A stretch of DNA of 64,000 nt, from positions 64,545,669 to 64,609,668 of the forward strand of contig NC_133650.1 of assembly GCF_009905375.1 (NCBI RefSeq). The letters run 5' to 3'. The notes below the pieces were generated by a model. The model was given only the letters and a program-made list of their open reading frames with translations. It had not been told where the DNA came from and searched no databases. Of the stretch, positions 11,962-23,554 are shown one piece after another (the first letter of the stretch is position 1; each line of letters opens with the position of its first letter). The DNA comes from Apium graveolens (taxonomy: Eukaryota > Streptophyta > Magnoliopsida > Apiales > Apiaceae). The translations under genes and the position numbers were made by a program.

Positions 11962-12436
11962 AGATTAACTGACAGAGGAAGATCAAGATAATCACAGGAT
12001 GCTAAAGATATGCTAAACCAGAAATGGAAGAGTTACTTTTCTATAAATAGAAATGACAAGTGACAGTTTAGAAAAGCTAATAGCATATCTTATTGGACAC
12101 TGTGTAAACCAGCAGTTAACTGAATTATAAAGTTAACACTGGTCCTTCAGTCAGTTGTAACAATTTAGATAAAAATCTTTTAATTCTCTCAAGAAGAAGC
12201 TAAGCTCTTTATCAACAAAGAGCCTAGAAATTGTAGCAAAATATTCTTAATTTTAATATAAAATTAAGTGAGTTGTGAAGATTTGTGTTCTTTATTTTCT
12301 GCAAGCTTAATTTTTGCATGAACACATTTTACTACAAAATTTAATTTACTTTGTTCAACCAAAAACATATAAGAAAAGCCCAAAAACAGTAAAACACATT
12401 CACCCCCCCCTTCTGTGTGTTATTCATTTCCTAACA
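11946..12436 (+). repeat. 3' LTR remnant of element C
   Basis: The coding frame runs straight into LTR-like sequence without a polypurine tract or LTR start, so a deletion removed both. The remnant has a TATA-like box (TATAAATAG, 12042-12050). From about 12220 it matches the end of E's LTR, and from 12280 C's own 5' LTR remnant. It ends with a C run and CTAACA at 12436. Confidence 0.75.
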
Positions 12437-15101
12437 TAGGCCCATTTAGCAACAATTTAGATTACATTGTAAGAAGTAGTTGCTTAGGTTTATTTGAGGT
12501 AATTTTCTATTTTTTTTATATAAAGTCAAATTAAGGAAAGATGTAGCAATGCCAGTTTTCAAATATGTGAATACATGTAATGTGAATGGCTAAAAGGGAT
12601 TTTTTTATTGGTTGCAGAGGTCCATTTGTGTGCATATATAGGGGATTTGTTATCCTAACATATACAAGTTTGGATACGTTTTATATTGAGTGAAGATCAC
12701 CTTTTTATTGTTTGACTAACAAACCAGTTACAATAAGAACCATATTTTTTGTCGGTGCATCTTATGCTCAATCAGGAACTGGGTAACAGTTTTCTCCCAT
12801 AAGGAGACATTCATTTCTTGAAGCCTGCAATGTCATTTAACAGAACTGGGCGAACTCTCAACCTTAGTTGTTATATAATATATATAGCTAGAAAGTAAGT
12901 TATGGGGTTTAATGTTATGTTTGGTAGAATCACCTGTTGTTTAACAAAGTAATTGTCATCCTTTTAACACCATTATGTTGGTATGTCGCATCGTTAGTTT
13001 GTATTATGATCCCGGTAATATCTGAAATGAATCGATTAAATTTGATGTAAGTGGCATTATAAATGTATTCCAGTGATAATCATTAAGTGGCGAGAGTTCC
13101 CACCACCTAATGTATCAACAATTTCTATTCATTTTTATCTCGCAGCTAAAAAAATTCACATTTTACGCCCAGCTTATGTTAGTATTCAGCTAGATTTAAT
13201 ATTCACTTGAAGGCAGATATCTAATAATAACAATAGAATACAGCAGTAATAGGACACATAAAGGGTTGAAGAAAACGACCTCTGCCCCGCTGGAGGCGGT
13301 TGCGCCGTTGCTTAGATAATCGGCAAGCCTCAATCAATTCAGCAGTCAGAGGAAGCCTCAGTCTGCCTCTTTTCCGTGAGGGGCCTTCCATGGAGGACGG
13401 TTAACCAAGGCCGGAAAAATACTCGCAACAGCAGAGGGAGAGAGCCGAAACTGAGCATTATATTTCTACCCATTTTAGATTGCAAGTAAATGTCACAAAC
13501 AAATCTGGATGACTGTATTCCTTGCACAAAGCTAGTGAGTCCTGGAAGTTTTGCTGCATATATCTGAATCCACCTGTGAAGCTTAAAGGCAACCCTACAC
13601 GCTTCCCCACCTCAGCTGCTAATACATCTCCATGACTAACACTATCTACAATATTTTTATATAGGTCAGAGCAAATTATTGATTGATGTCTTTCCACCCA
13701 TTTAAGCCTACTACGCTCAATGCAGCACCAGGCATCCACAGTATACTGAAGAGAAAGTCTTCCACCCTGCAACAAAGTATGCCCCTCTCCAACACGAAAC
13801 TGTAATCCGAATTCCTGGAACTCTCTCATGCTAACTATTTTTTGATTATCCTGGTCTGAGCTAGGCACCTGACGGTGTTTAATGCCTAACCTATAACCAT
13901 CTTCGCCATAGGGGAATAAAAGAGGGTACCGCATTGACATAAAGCATGGGTGTATTTCGGTAATCCTCTATAAGCCTGTTGTCTTGTACTCAACAAGGAT
14001 ATCCCGAGGGTTGGTTAAATTCTGATCCACTGTGAGGCCTGCAAACTCGTAATCATTCCCACCAGGAAAGTTTACAAAACGACCATCACTTGTCCTCCTT
14101 TCTAGTAGCCTCAACCTTACGGGTATTTGTTCGGATATATGATAGCGCTCCCGCACCTATTTGAAGATCCCTATAAGGACATTATCCCGGTTCAACATTT
14201 GCAAAATCAAAGCAACAATATCGGGATCTAATGTGCTTCTGGTACGAGGGAACTGCAAATGGTGGTCAACTGCCTCCTGCCCATCATACATGTAAAACTG
14301 AGCATATTTAGGAGTTCGTCCATCCGGTGGGAGCAAAGAGCCTATGCTATGATATACATGGTCATTGAGACGGAACACATATGGGCCAGAACTATTATTT
14401 ATACTCTCATCAACATTGCCACCAAAAGAGCACAGGGCAAATATGTTATTGTACATCTGAGAATTACCACAAAATTTTACCTCCCTCCTCGTAGTGCCGG
14501 TGAGTTGGGCCAACTCTGGAGGGGTTGGCCGAAGCAGAGGTAGAAGAACCTTTCCCTTGGAACAACAGATGGAGTAGGCCCTCGGCCCTGGACCTACATG
14601 TCTGCCTGTAAATTTCGCCTCCCACACAAGTGCCTCGCAGTACCCACATACGTGATCTTAGGTGCCAATATCCAACTTTGTGTTTACAGCAGCTGTTTTA
14701 CAAAGACATCTTAGCATCACAGATAAACTAATTAGAATTTGAAAAGTTCAGCCTGGATACTTGCCAAATTCTCTTTTTCTCTTGTCAATATGGCTACGTT
14801 GTCGCGGGGTTTCAACTGCTAAGCCTACAACCAAGCAGACAATTTGGACTGATGAATAAATGAATAATGGGGCATGAAGGCGCAATAACCATACATTGGC
14901 TGCACAATTATGGTAAGGAAAGTGACAACAAAGGACAATCTTGAAGAGCCTACCCTCACCTGGCCTATTTATAGGTATTGTGTGTGGGAATGCCGCATGT
15001 GGAGTAGGAGGCCTTGTCACAGTATTTCATGCAAATGCATTGAGAAACATGGTCATTTAATAATTAAATTAAAGCGACTATAAATGGTAGGCAGACAAAC
15101 A
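12437..15101 (-). mobile_element. Segment with a decayed Helitron fragment
   Basis: This segment lies between the end of the C 3' LTR and the end of the E LTR. Its only recognisable content is the N-terminal part of a Helitron Rep protein (13458-14665, minus). I could not find the 5' TC or 3' CTRR hairpin ends, so true Helitron borders are unknown. 12437-13260 and 14666-15101 are AT-rich and hold nothing I recognise. Confidence 0.6.
13458..14665 (-). pseudogene. Helitron Rep protein, N-terminal fragment
   Basis: Helitron RepHel proteins nick and transfer single-stranded DNA in the nucleus. On the minus strand the fragment starts with a zinc-finger-like YCEALVWEAKFTGRHVGPG, continues through the Helitron-like N domain (PYVFRLNDHVYHSIGSLLP, then RYPLLFPYGEDGYR) and reaches HPDLFVTFTCN. 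It stops soon after, before the catalytic HUH motif, and no helicase domain follows. Stops near 14157 and 13941-13967 split it into three pieces in related frames. Expected full length is well over 1000 residues; about 390 remain. The piece is clearly non-functional. Confidence 0.85.
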
Positions 15102-16041
15102 TGCAACAATGAATAACACAGATCTTTCAAAACTCACTTAATTTTATATTAAAATTAAGAATGTTTTGCTACAAAATTTCTAGGCTTTTGTTGATTGTTA
15201 ATTATGGATATTGAACTGATCTCCACTTTGTACTTTGATTTTTGCCTTGAGATATCCAGATTGGTATATAGAGAACTTGACATCTCGATAAGTATATTGG
15301 CATATCGATATCTCTCATTACTCTATAGTTGATTTGACTTATAGAGGTCTCTGAGTTCTCTATAAGAGAATTTAGCTTGTTGAGATCTCTCCACTTCATG
15401 TCTTCACTTTGGCTTAAAGACATCTCTGAGTTCTCTAGTGACTAATTGACTTGTCGATAACTCAGAGTACTCTAGTAATATTTGACTTGTCGATATCTCA
15501 GAGTTCTCTAGTGACAGTTGACTTATCGATATCTCAGAGTTCTCTAATGATATTCACTTGTCGATATCTCAGAGTTCTTTAATGATATTTGACTTGTCGA
15601 TAACTCTGAGTTCTCTAGTGAAGAAATGACTTGTCGATATCTCCAATCTTCATGTCTTCAATTTGGCTTGTCGATATCTCTGAGTTCTCTAGTAGCTTTC
15701 CTGACTTCTCTATAAGTCATTCTGGAATTATCGAATGACTTCTCTATAAAACTAAATTTGTGACTTGTAGAGATCTTGACTTAGAATATTTTTCTCAAAA
15801 TAGATTTATTCAACTCCAAGCTTCTTCATAATTCTTCTGAGGCATGACCTTCTTGATCTTCATTTAGATAGAATTCTTAGGCCTTATACTGTTTAAAGAA
15901 AAAGACTTCAGTCTGCTCTTTGACATTTTTATAGACTTTACATGTTACAATACAAAATGCAAACTAAGATTACAATACAACTTAATTAGGGTTGTCAATT
16001 TGACTTAGTCTTGTTATGATACGGGCATGTCTTGCACAACA
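15102..16041 (-). repeat. 3' LTR of element E
   Basis: On the minus strand it begins TGTTGTGCAAG directly after a polypurine tract and ends near TTATTCATTGTTGCA. A TATA-like box (TATAAAAA) lies at 15926-15933. The last 110 bases or so resemble the C LTR end but lack an internal stretch; the upstream part is unlike the C 3' LTR remnant. 15220-15780 is packed with the family motif. Length is about 940 bp. Confidence 0.78.
15448..15663 (-). repeat. 36-bp tandem repeat in the E LTR
   Basis: Six units start at 15448, 15484, 15520, 15555, 15591 and 15628 (plus-strand coordinates), with a period of 35-37 bases. Each pairs GACTTGTCGATATCTC with AGAGTTCTCTA. Confidence 0.85.
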
Positions 16042-16055
16042 ATCTCCCTCAATTT
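16042..16055 (-). promoter_or_regulatory. Polypurine tract of element E
   Basis: The minus strand reads AAATTGAGGGAGAT immediately before the LTR start. This is the plus-strand primer site; A and B have the equivalent TTGGGGGAGAT. Confidence 0.85.
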
Positions 16056-16200
16056 GTGATAAGATTTCTTAACACAAATTCATGCATGTTAACAAGACTA
16101 ACCCCAAGTTATAATGGAAACTAAGATTAATACATAAAAATTGACATAATTACAACTTTTATACATTAGGAGATTTACAGAGTTTAAATAGTTACAAGCA

Positions 16201-19200
16201 TCAGGTAAAGACTATTTTTGCTTCTGCTTCTTTTTTAATGAGATCCTTTAAGTAATCAAGAATTTTGAGTTCTTCTATAATAGGTGTCCCACTTAGAGCT
16301 TCTACAAGTTTGAGTATGTCTGCCTTTGGATAACCATTGTCTAGTAAATTAATCCTAAATCTTGTAAATTTGTCAGCTTTAATGTTTAAAAACTTTCCAT
16401 CCTTAGAGATTTTGCTCATTCCTTTTGCCTTGAGTTCTTCTGATCTTTTAATGTACATGTCAATCTCCTCATCATACTTCCTTATCCTCTCCTCATATTC
16501 AGCTTCATTCCTTGCTCTTCTTTCCTCTCTTACAATCAACCACTCAGCCAAAACTGATCTCCATGCTCTTGTAGCAGTATCCTTATGTTTTAGCAAGCTT
16601 ATCACTCTCTTGATTTTTATGGGAGAGACAGAGAGATAGTCCTTTAAAGCACAGCCAAGGAATGTGAAGGACCCATCTTCATAGTAAATTCTAACTTCCC
16701 TTAAAGATACAACCCAAACTCTAACTATTTCCTCAGCTAGTTGTTGAAAATAATCTTCATCTGAGATGTACAATTTAAAGGTAGAAAGTCACTTTGCTTG
16801 AAACAGTTCCAGATGGCCCTTTCAGTAACTTGTACTTTTTCACCATCCTTATCCATCTTAAGTTTCCTCCCAACAGTTTTGTAGTGAATTTTGAGTGAAG
16901 GCTTGTCTGAAGGTAAGTTTGTGATTTTCTTGAGGGATGTTTTGTTTGAGGTGATTAGTGTTTTTAGGAAGGTGTTTGCAGTTTATTTGTACAGAAACTT
17001 TGGCTTAGAGATTTGAGGTGGTTTGATGTTTGAGATTGTTGGCTTTGAAGGCTGAGCTTGAGTTGTTTGGATTTTTAGGGTTGGTTGATGTGGTTCTGAT
17101 CCTGATCCATCATGCTTTTTCTTGCTCCTTCTTTCTTCTCATCTTTTCTTGTCACCTTCCTTCTTCTCATCATCCTTATTCTTTTCACCCTTGCTTCCAG
17201 CTGCCTTAGAGGATTGACTTGGATTTGAGCCAGAAGGTTTTTGATCATCTTTCTTCTGCTCATCATCATCCAAACTATCCTTGTTGATTTGAGTTTTGGG
17301 CAAGTTTGCTTCAGCATTCCTTAGATATATCCCCAACAGTCTAATCATCTCTTCATCTTCAACAGTCTTATTTCTCTTTACTTTCAACTCAATGTCCAGA
17401 GTCATGATAAGCTTCTTGTTGGCCATGACACATTTCTTAGGAATCTGGAAGTGTTTGAAGTGTTTGGTGGTAGAACAGATGTATGCCACTCCCTTGCTAG
17501 GCTATAGATAAGCTTCTGGAAAAGCAGCCACTTGTGCATTCTTCAATTCATTTAGCAAGAGAGTATATTCATGAATCACCATTCTGACTTTTCTTATTAG
17601 AATGTCTAACTCAGATGCCCTTCTAGAGACAAGATAATTGAGGGACACCTGCATACATCTGTCTACCCCTGAGTCATTTATGTTGACTATTATCCTACTT
17701 TCCTGAAAATTGTCTTTTATAACCAAGATCACCCTTAATGAGTTTATTGTCCTGTCCAAGGCTTTCTTGTAGGTGAAGAAATTGTCATTGAGAGAAGTCC
17801 TGAGAGCCTTAAGCAATTCATCAAACTCCCTACTTAGACTAGGTCCCTCAGCTGCTTTCATAAGCCTCTCCATTCCAATATCAACTTCTTGAGTTTTGAT
17901 CTTTTCAGCAACTTGAATAATTTGAGTAGATGATTTTGATAGCCTAACCTCTATCTCCCCCTTAGTCTTGTTGGCAGGCATGAGAAGGGGAGTAGGAATT
18001 TCAGGCCTCATAACTTCAGGAAGTGAAGGCAATGGTATATTAAGTTTACCCATTATGGCTCCCAAAGCAACTAAATTTTGCATTTGTAGGTGCTTGTGGG
18101 AGTCCACCAAGGCTTGAATGTCTTCATGTTGACTTTTCACCAGTGTAGTGAGAGCATGCACTTGAGATGTGAGTTGGTCATTTGAAGCTTGCAAAGTGGA
18201 GACTTGACCTTGAAGAGGCTGAATTTGAAGATTTTTAGAGGTTGAGACAGGCTGATGAGAACTTGTGGTGTTGAGAAGCCAAAAGTTGCTTCCACAACCT
18301 GTTTGATGCCATCCATAAGAAAGGCAGAAGGCTCATATCTTGATCGGCGAAGCTGGTCCAGCTTGATCTTGGCATCATTTGTGATAGTGATTTATTGTTG
18401 GACCACTTCGTGAAGAGCAATGAAGGATTGTTTGAGATTTTTGACCTCTTTTTCAATGGTAGTCAGATCCATCCTTGTCATTTGATCAGCAAAATGCTTG
18501 AACTTGGAGGTGATCTGGACTTGAGATGGTATGATCTCATCCATTTTCTCTTTCACCAGCTTTCTTATCTTGTCTTCATGAGCAGTCATCTTGAGTTCTA
18601 GAGCTTTACCAAATAGGTGAAAAGCCTTGAGTTGAGCTTTGTAGACCTCAGTGACTGCATCATAGACATCCTGTGGAGTCAAGACCTTGGCATCACTTCC
18701 AAGAATAGTGACATATTCATCCCTAAACGAAGCCAAACCTTGATCCATCTACAAGACAAAGTCCTGAGATAGCCATGCATCTACATTCTCATCTTGTTCT
18801 ATATCATTGACAATCTTCTCCTTTTGTTTTTCAACATTTTCATTGTATGTTAGCATAATGGCTTGATAGTCCTGATTGTTCATGTATGAAGTGAGTAAAT
18901 GTTGTGAGATGTTTGCTAATCCAGAAATCTGCTCAATAAGAAGGATATCCACAGATGTAGGTTGAGAGTCAGATGTTTGAAGCCATTGAGAGAGAAGGTG
19001 TTATTGTTGAGGTTGTGAGGTTGAAGGTTGATTTGAAGTACCAGAACCACCTGTGACAGAAATAACAATTTGACTCACAAATTTCTCTATGTTTGTGACA
19101 AGTTGTTGTTCCACACTAGTTGTGGGAACCTCCAATTGAATTGGAGGGTATTTGACTGGGTTACTCTCATGTGCACCAGTCTCAAACCCTTATGTGTCTT

Positions 19201-21018
19201 GCACCACACTGTCACCAGAATGTGCTATACTTGCCTCCTCCATGACAGGATCATTGACAATTGTACTCCTAGCTTCAATTGTCAATGCAATCTCAACCAG
19301 GGTTATGAGGGGAGTTGTTCCTACATGAGGAACCTCCAATTGAATTGGAAAGGATTTAGATAGCTCCCCTTCTGGAGTACTACCCTCAAACCTAACAGCC
19401 TGTGAAGGATGATTTGCACATGAAGGTGCATTTGTAACATCCATGGGGTCATCAGTAAAGAATGATGAATCCCCCATAGTTTTGATGGTGTCATCAAGGT
19501 CTACCCCAACTAGTAGCCTCTCGCCATCTGATTGTAGTGTCTGGGTGGTGAGCAAGGTTTCTTGAACCAAGTCACTTGATTTATCTTGCACTTAAGAAAT
19601 GGATTCAAGTGTTGTAGGTGAGGAAGAAATTTATGAGATTAAGATTTGTTGCTCAGACTTGAGTGTTGGCAGCTCCTTCTGAATGGATGAGGGAGCTTCA
19701 ATAGAGGTGCTCTCACAGTGTTTGTCATCCTTATTTCTCCTTCCATACACTTGAATTTTTTTAGGTGTTGGCTGTGCAGACTCTATCCAGGGTGCACTAG
19801 GGTGAATGCACTTTTCAATAGACACATCCTATTGAGAGAATGTATCTAGAGTCTGTTTAGTCCCCAGTTTTACAACTGTATCCTTTTAGGAGGATACATA
19901 GGTGGTTTGACTGGTCAACTCAGTTTGTTGAGCCTTCTTTCTCTTTCTGACCAAAGGTGACTCGGCTTGTGTTTGAGCCTCACCATTCTCATCTATTACT
20001 GTTAGGGTTATCTCCTTTCTCTTTTTTTACTCACTTCACCCTTCTGAGAGGATGAAGTGGTTGGTTTCCTAGCTGCTAGTTGGTTTGAAGAACTGGTCTC
20101 AGCTTGGGAAGGTCCCTGTGGGTGTTCCTGTGTTTGTACTTCCACAGGTTCAGGCACCATAGATGTGCTAGACTGTGCATTTGATCTCATGCCAGGCATT
20201 GGGTAAGGGTAAGTCCTAAATCTCTTCATCATGAATGGAGTGATTTTCAGACTCACATTTACCTTGTTCTTGGTAGTAAGTGAACCAAATATTATTTTGG
20301 ACACTTGCTTACAATTGCATATTTTAGTGCTATCTATACCATTCAACAAATGTATATCTGTTACTTTATGATTTAAAGTAGATATAATGAATCTAGGAAA
20401 GAAGATTTCCTTACCTCTAGCAGATTGAGGCATGGTCAGCCTGGTTGCAAGTTCTTCCAGGATCAATAGACCAACATTCAAGTGTCTGTTGTGGGCTATT
20501 GAGTACACCAACTTCTGCACCACACTTGAAATGTTGGCATACCCTGTCTTCCTACATGTGAAGGCCCTCACTACAGAATCAAACACAAAGGACCATTCTT
20601 TCCTTAAGTTTGTCATGTTCAAGCTTGACAAGTTGATTCTTCCACCATAGTTGATGAAGTCCATAAACTCATTCAGTTCATCCTGGGTTGGCACCTCCAC
20701 TAAGTTTGTAGTTGGAAGACCCAGAGCTATATTCATATCTTGCTCATTGAACTCTATCTGTTGGCCTCCAACTGAGCAAGTTACCACCATAGATACATAG
20801 TTGTCATTCATAATAGTCCTTACCACAGCTGTTGTCCAAAACTCATGTAGAACATCCAAGTACAAGACTGGGTTAGCAGTTAAAGCTCCTGCAAGGTAGG
20901 ATTCAGACAAGAATTTTACAAACCCCTTAAAACTATCAGGGGCTTGGTTAGCATCAGTAAAAGCCAGGTAATTTGTTCCTTTCTCTGGGATAGTAGCTCT
21001 AACAATGTTGAGTGTCAT
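16201..21018 (-). pseudogene. Long extra reading frame of element E (function unknown)
   Basis: ATG 21018 opens a frame of 336 codons that aligns with the C protein from its first residues and carries VLHEFWTTAVV, LRKEWSFVFDSVVRAF and VVQKLVYSIAHN. Downstream pieces (19825-18235, 18194-17139, 16773-16201) continue the same protein with at least three frameshifts and several stops. The middle is rich in Ser, Thr, Gln and Pro, and coiled-coil-like helices lie at about 18750-17700. The last piece is a charged helical region of about 190 residues that C has lost. Original length was probably about 1600 codons. There is no signal peptide. Function is unknown; a role as an env-like protein or as a DNA-binding factor is only inference. 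Confidence 0.75.
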
Positions 21019-21901
21019 TGTTGTTTAGTGAGAGTGTATGGGTAAGAAAAATTAGTATGAAAGGAGTGAAAACGAGAGAGAAATCGGTTTTGGATTGAAA
21101 AGCTAGGTCACTTGAGTTCTCGAAGGTGTAAGTATGTATATGTATCGAGATGTCTGGGTATTTATAGTAATAGCAAATGACTTGTCGAGAAGTCAAAAAT
21201 AGACGTGGAGTATACTTATCGAGAAGTCATTTTGAAATATAAAAAATATATCGATAAGTCATTTTATTATTTCTTGTAGAGAACTAAAAACAAGATTATC
21301 GAGATGTCAAATAAATACCCAGTTTGTCCAAAATGGACTGAGTTTGGTTCCAATTTTTATTTGAATAAATCAAAATAAAATCAGAATAATTTTGCCAAAA
21401 GTATTTGACTAAAATAATTTATTAAATTAAATTATTTCAGTTCTGAGTTATTTATAAGTCTAAAAGTTATACTTGTAGAGAACTCTATGAGTTAACACTA
21501 CTAGAGAACTCTACAATGACTTATCGATAAGTTATACTAAAGCTTATCGAGAAGTCACTTGAGAAGTCAGTAAATTGACTTATCGAGAACTCACTTGAGA
21601 AGTCTTAAAATGACTTGTCGATAAGTCAGTTAGACTTATCCAGAACTCAGTTCTCTATATACTTTTGATCACTTTGATTCTTCCTTGTGTTAATTCTACA
21701 TATTAAGGATGTAAATTAACAACTAGACGGTTTTCTTAGAATTTTGAAAAATTCCAAGCTGAATTTTTGTTTTTGAAAAATAAATATGCAGAGATTTCTG
21801 AAATATTTATAATTCATATTTCAGTTAATTTCCAATTAAATCAAAATAATTTTTATTTACTAGAAATTAATCTGCTGCAACATATTAGCTGAGTTCTAGC
21901 C
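21019..21901 (-). promoter_or_regulatory. Spacer of element E with motif cluster and probable internal promoter
   Basis: On the minus strand a motif cluster (21660 down to 21130) precedes a TATA box at 21159-21166 (TATAAATA, in context ACTATAAATACCCAG), a CT-rich leader and ATG 21018. The distance from the first TATA base to ATG is 148 bases, identical to C. The part from 21660 to 21901 is AT-rich with no gene. Confidence 0.6.
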
Positions 21902-23548
21902 TTAGGATGAAGAATTAAGCATTCCAATTTCACCTACAAGTCTAGTGAAAATTGCTTCATCCAATGGTTTAGTAAAAATGTAAGCTAATTATTTTTCTAT
22001 TGGAACAAAAATGAGCTCAATAGTACATTTGTAGCATGTTCTCTAATAAAATGGTACCTTACATTAATGTGCTTTGTTCTAGAATGATTAACTGGATTAG
22101 CCACTATAGATATAGCACTAGTATTGTCACACATAATTGGAATCTTGTGTAACACTAGATCATAGTCCATTAGTTTTTCTAATCCAAAGCACTTGAGCAC
22201 AATAACTTCTTGCAGCTATGTATTCAGCCTCTGCTGTAGAAGTTGACACAGATTGTTGTTTCTTGCTATACCATGATACAAGTCTTTGTCCTAGAAATTG
22301 ACAGCTTCCACTAGTACTCTTTCTGTCAACCCTGCATCTAGAAAAATCTGCATCTGTGTAGCCAACAGCTTCAAAACCAGTTCCTTTAGGATACCAAAAT
22401 CCCAAGTTTGGAGTCCCCTTCAAGTATCTAAAAATTCTCTTTATATCCATCAAATGTGATTCTTTTGGATTGGCTTGAAATCTTGCACACAAATATGTTG
22501 CAAACATGATGTCTGGTCTACTTGCAATGGTCCAATCATCCCTCTATAGCTTGAAATATCTACACTTTTGCCCTTTTTATCTTCATCCAACTTTGTTACT
22601 GTAGACATGGGTGTAGATGCAGGTGAACAAACAACCATGACAAACTTTTTCAATAAATCTTTGACATATTTAGTTTGGATGATAAAGATTCCATCACTTC
22701 TTTGGCTGACTTGAAGTCCAAGAAAGTAACTTAATCCCCCATCATACTCATTTCATATTCACTTTGGATAAGCTTAGAGAATCTTTGGCAAAGCTTTTCA
22801 TTTGTTGAACCAAATATGATATCCTCCACATAAATCTGAACTAGGATCATATCATTACCATGTTTCTTGTAGAAGAGAGTCTTGTTTATAGTACCTCTAG
22901 TAAAACCATGTTTAAGTAGGAATTCTGACAATGTATCATACCAAGCTCTAGGTGCCTGCTTTAGTCCATATAGAGCCTTGGGTAATTTGTACACAAAATC
23001 TGGAAATTTTGGATCTTCAAAGCCAGGTGGCAGTTGTACATAAACCTATTCTTCTAGCTAACCATTTAGGAAGGCACTCTTGACATCCATTTGATACACT
23101 TTAAAATTTGAATGTGCAACAATTGCTAGAAAAATCCTTATTGCTTCAAGTCTTGCAACTGGAGCAAAAGTTTCATCATAATCAATTCCTTCTTCATGTG
23201 AGTAGCCTTTTGCAACCAACCTTTCCTTGTTTCTGGTAACTATACCATTATCATCCATCTTGTTCCTGAACACCCATTTTGTTCCAATTATACTTCTGTT
23301 CTTTGGTGCAGGGACTAACTCCCAAACTTTGTTCCTTTCAAACTGATTCAGCTCTTCCTCTATGGCAGATATCCAATCAGGATCCATTAGAGCTTCTTCA
23401 GTTTTCTTAGGCTCTACTTGAGACAGAAAGCATGCATGTAGGCACTCATTAACAGTTGCACATCTAGTTCTCACACCAGGAGTAGGATCACCAATAATTG
23501 CTTCTCTAGTGTGACTTTTCTCTCACTTCCTTGTGTGAGTTTGTTGAC
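21902..23548 (-). pseudogene. pol: pol of element E: RT and RNase H (broken, 5' truncated)
   Basis: The minus-strand pieces are the linker and RT fingers (23474-23058, with [13 protein letters not shown] and NKVWELVP), the RT palm (22994-22731), and the connection and RNase H (22653-21902, with DADFSRCRVDRKSTSG and STAEAEYIAARSYC). The catalytic YVDD box reads YVED (near 22823-22828), so a key aspartate is lost. Stops or frameshifts separate the pieces. The 5' part is cut at 23554 by the H LTR. Confidence 0.87.
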
Positions 23549-23554
23549 TTGTGT

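Larger units (their letters stand above)
2381..12436 (+). mobile_element. Element C: Sirevirus-type Ty1/copia retrotransposon, decayed
   Basis: Order on the plus strand: 5' LTR remnant, primer site, Gag, protease, integrase, RNase H, spacer with motif cluster, long extra reading frame, 3' LTR remnant ending CTAACA. The polypurine-like sequence GGGGGAG recurs inside the extra frame (near 9037, 9349 and 10744), a known Sirevirus hallmark. Reverse transcriptase is missing and every frame is interrupted, so the copy cannot move by itself. Its 5' LTR is cut by D. Confidence 0.88.
15102..23554 (-). mobile_element. Element E: Sirevirus-type copia retrotransposon, 3' half
   Basis: On the minus strand the order is RT and RNase H, spacer with motif cluster, long extra frame, polypurine tract, 3' LTR. 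The extra frame and spacer are close relatives of those in C, with the same motif and TATA-to-ATG distance. The right side (minus-strand upstream) is cut by the LTR of element H within the integrase-RT linker. Gag and integrase should lie beyond the window. Confidence 0.85.

Noticed and set aside
15448..15663. Regular direct repeats resembling a CRISPR array
   Set aside because: Units abut without unique spacers and lie in a plant LTR; it is a minisatellite.
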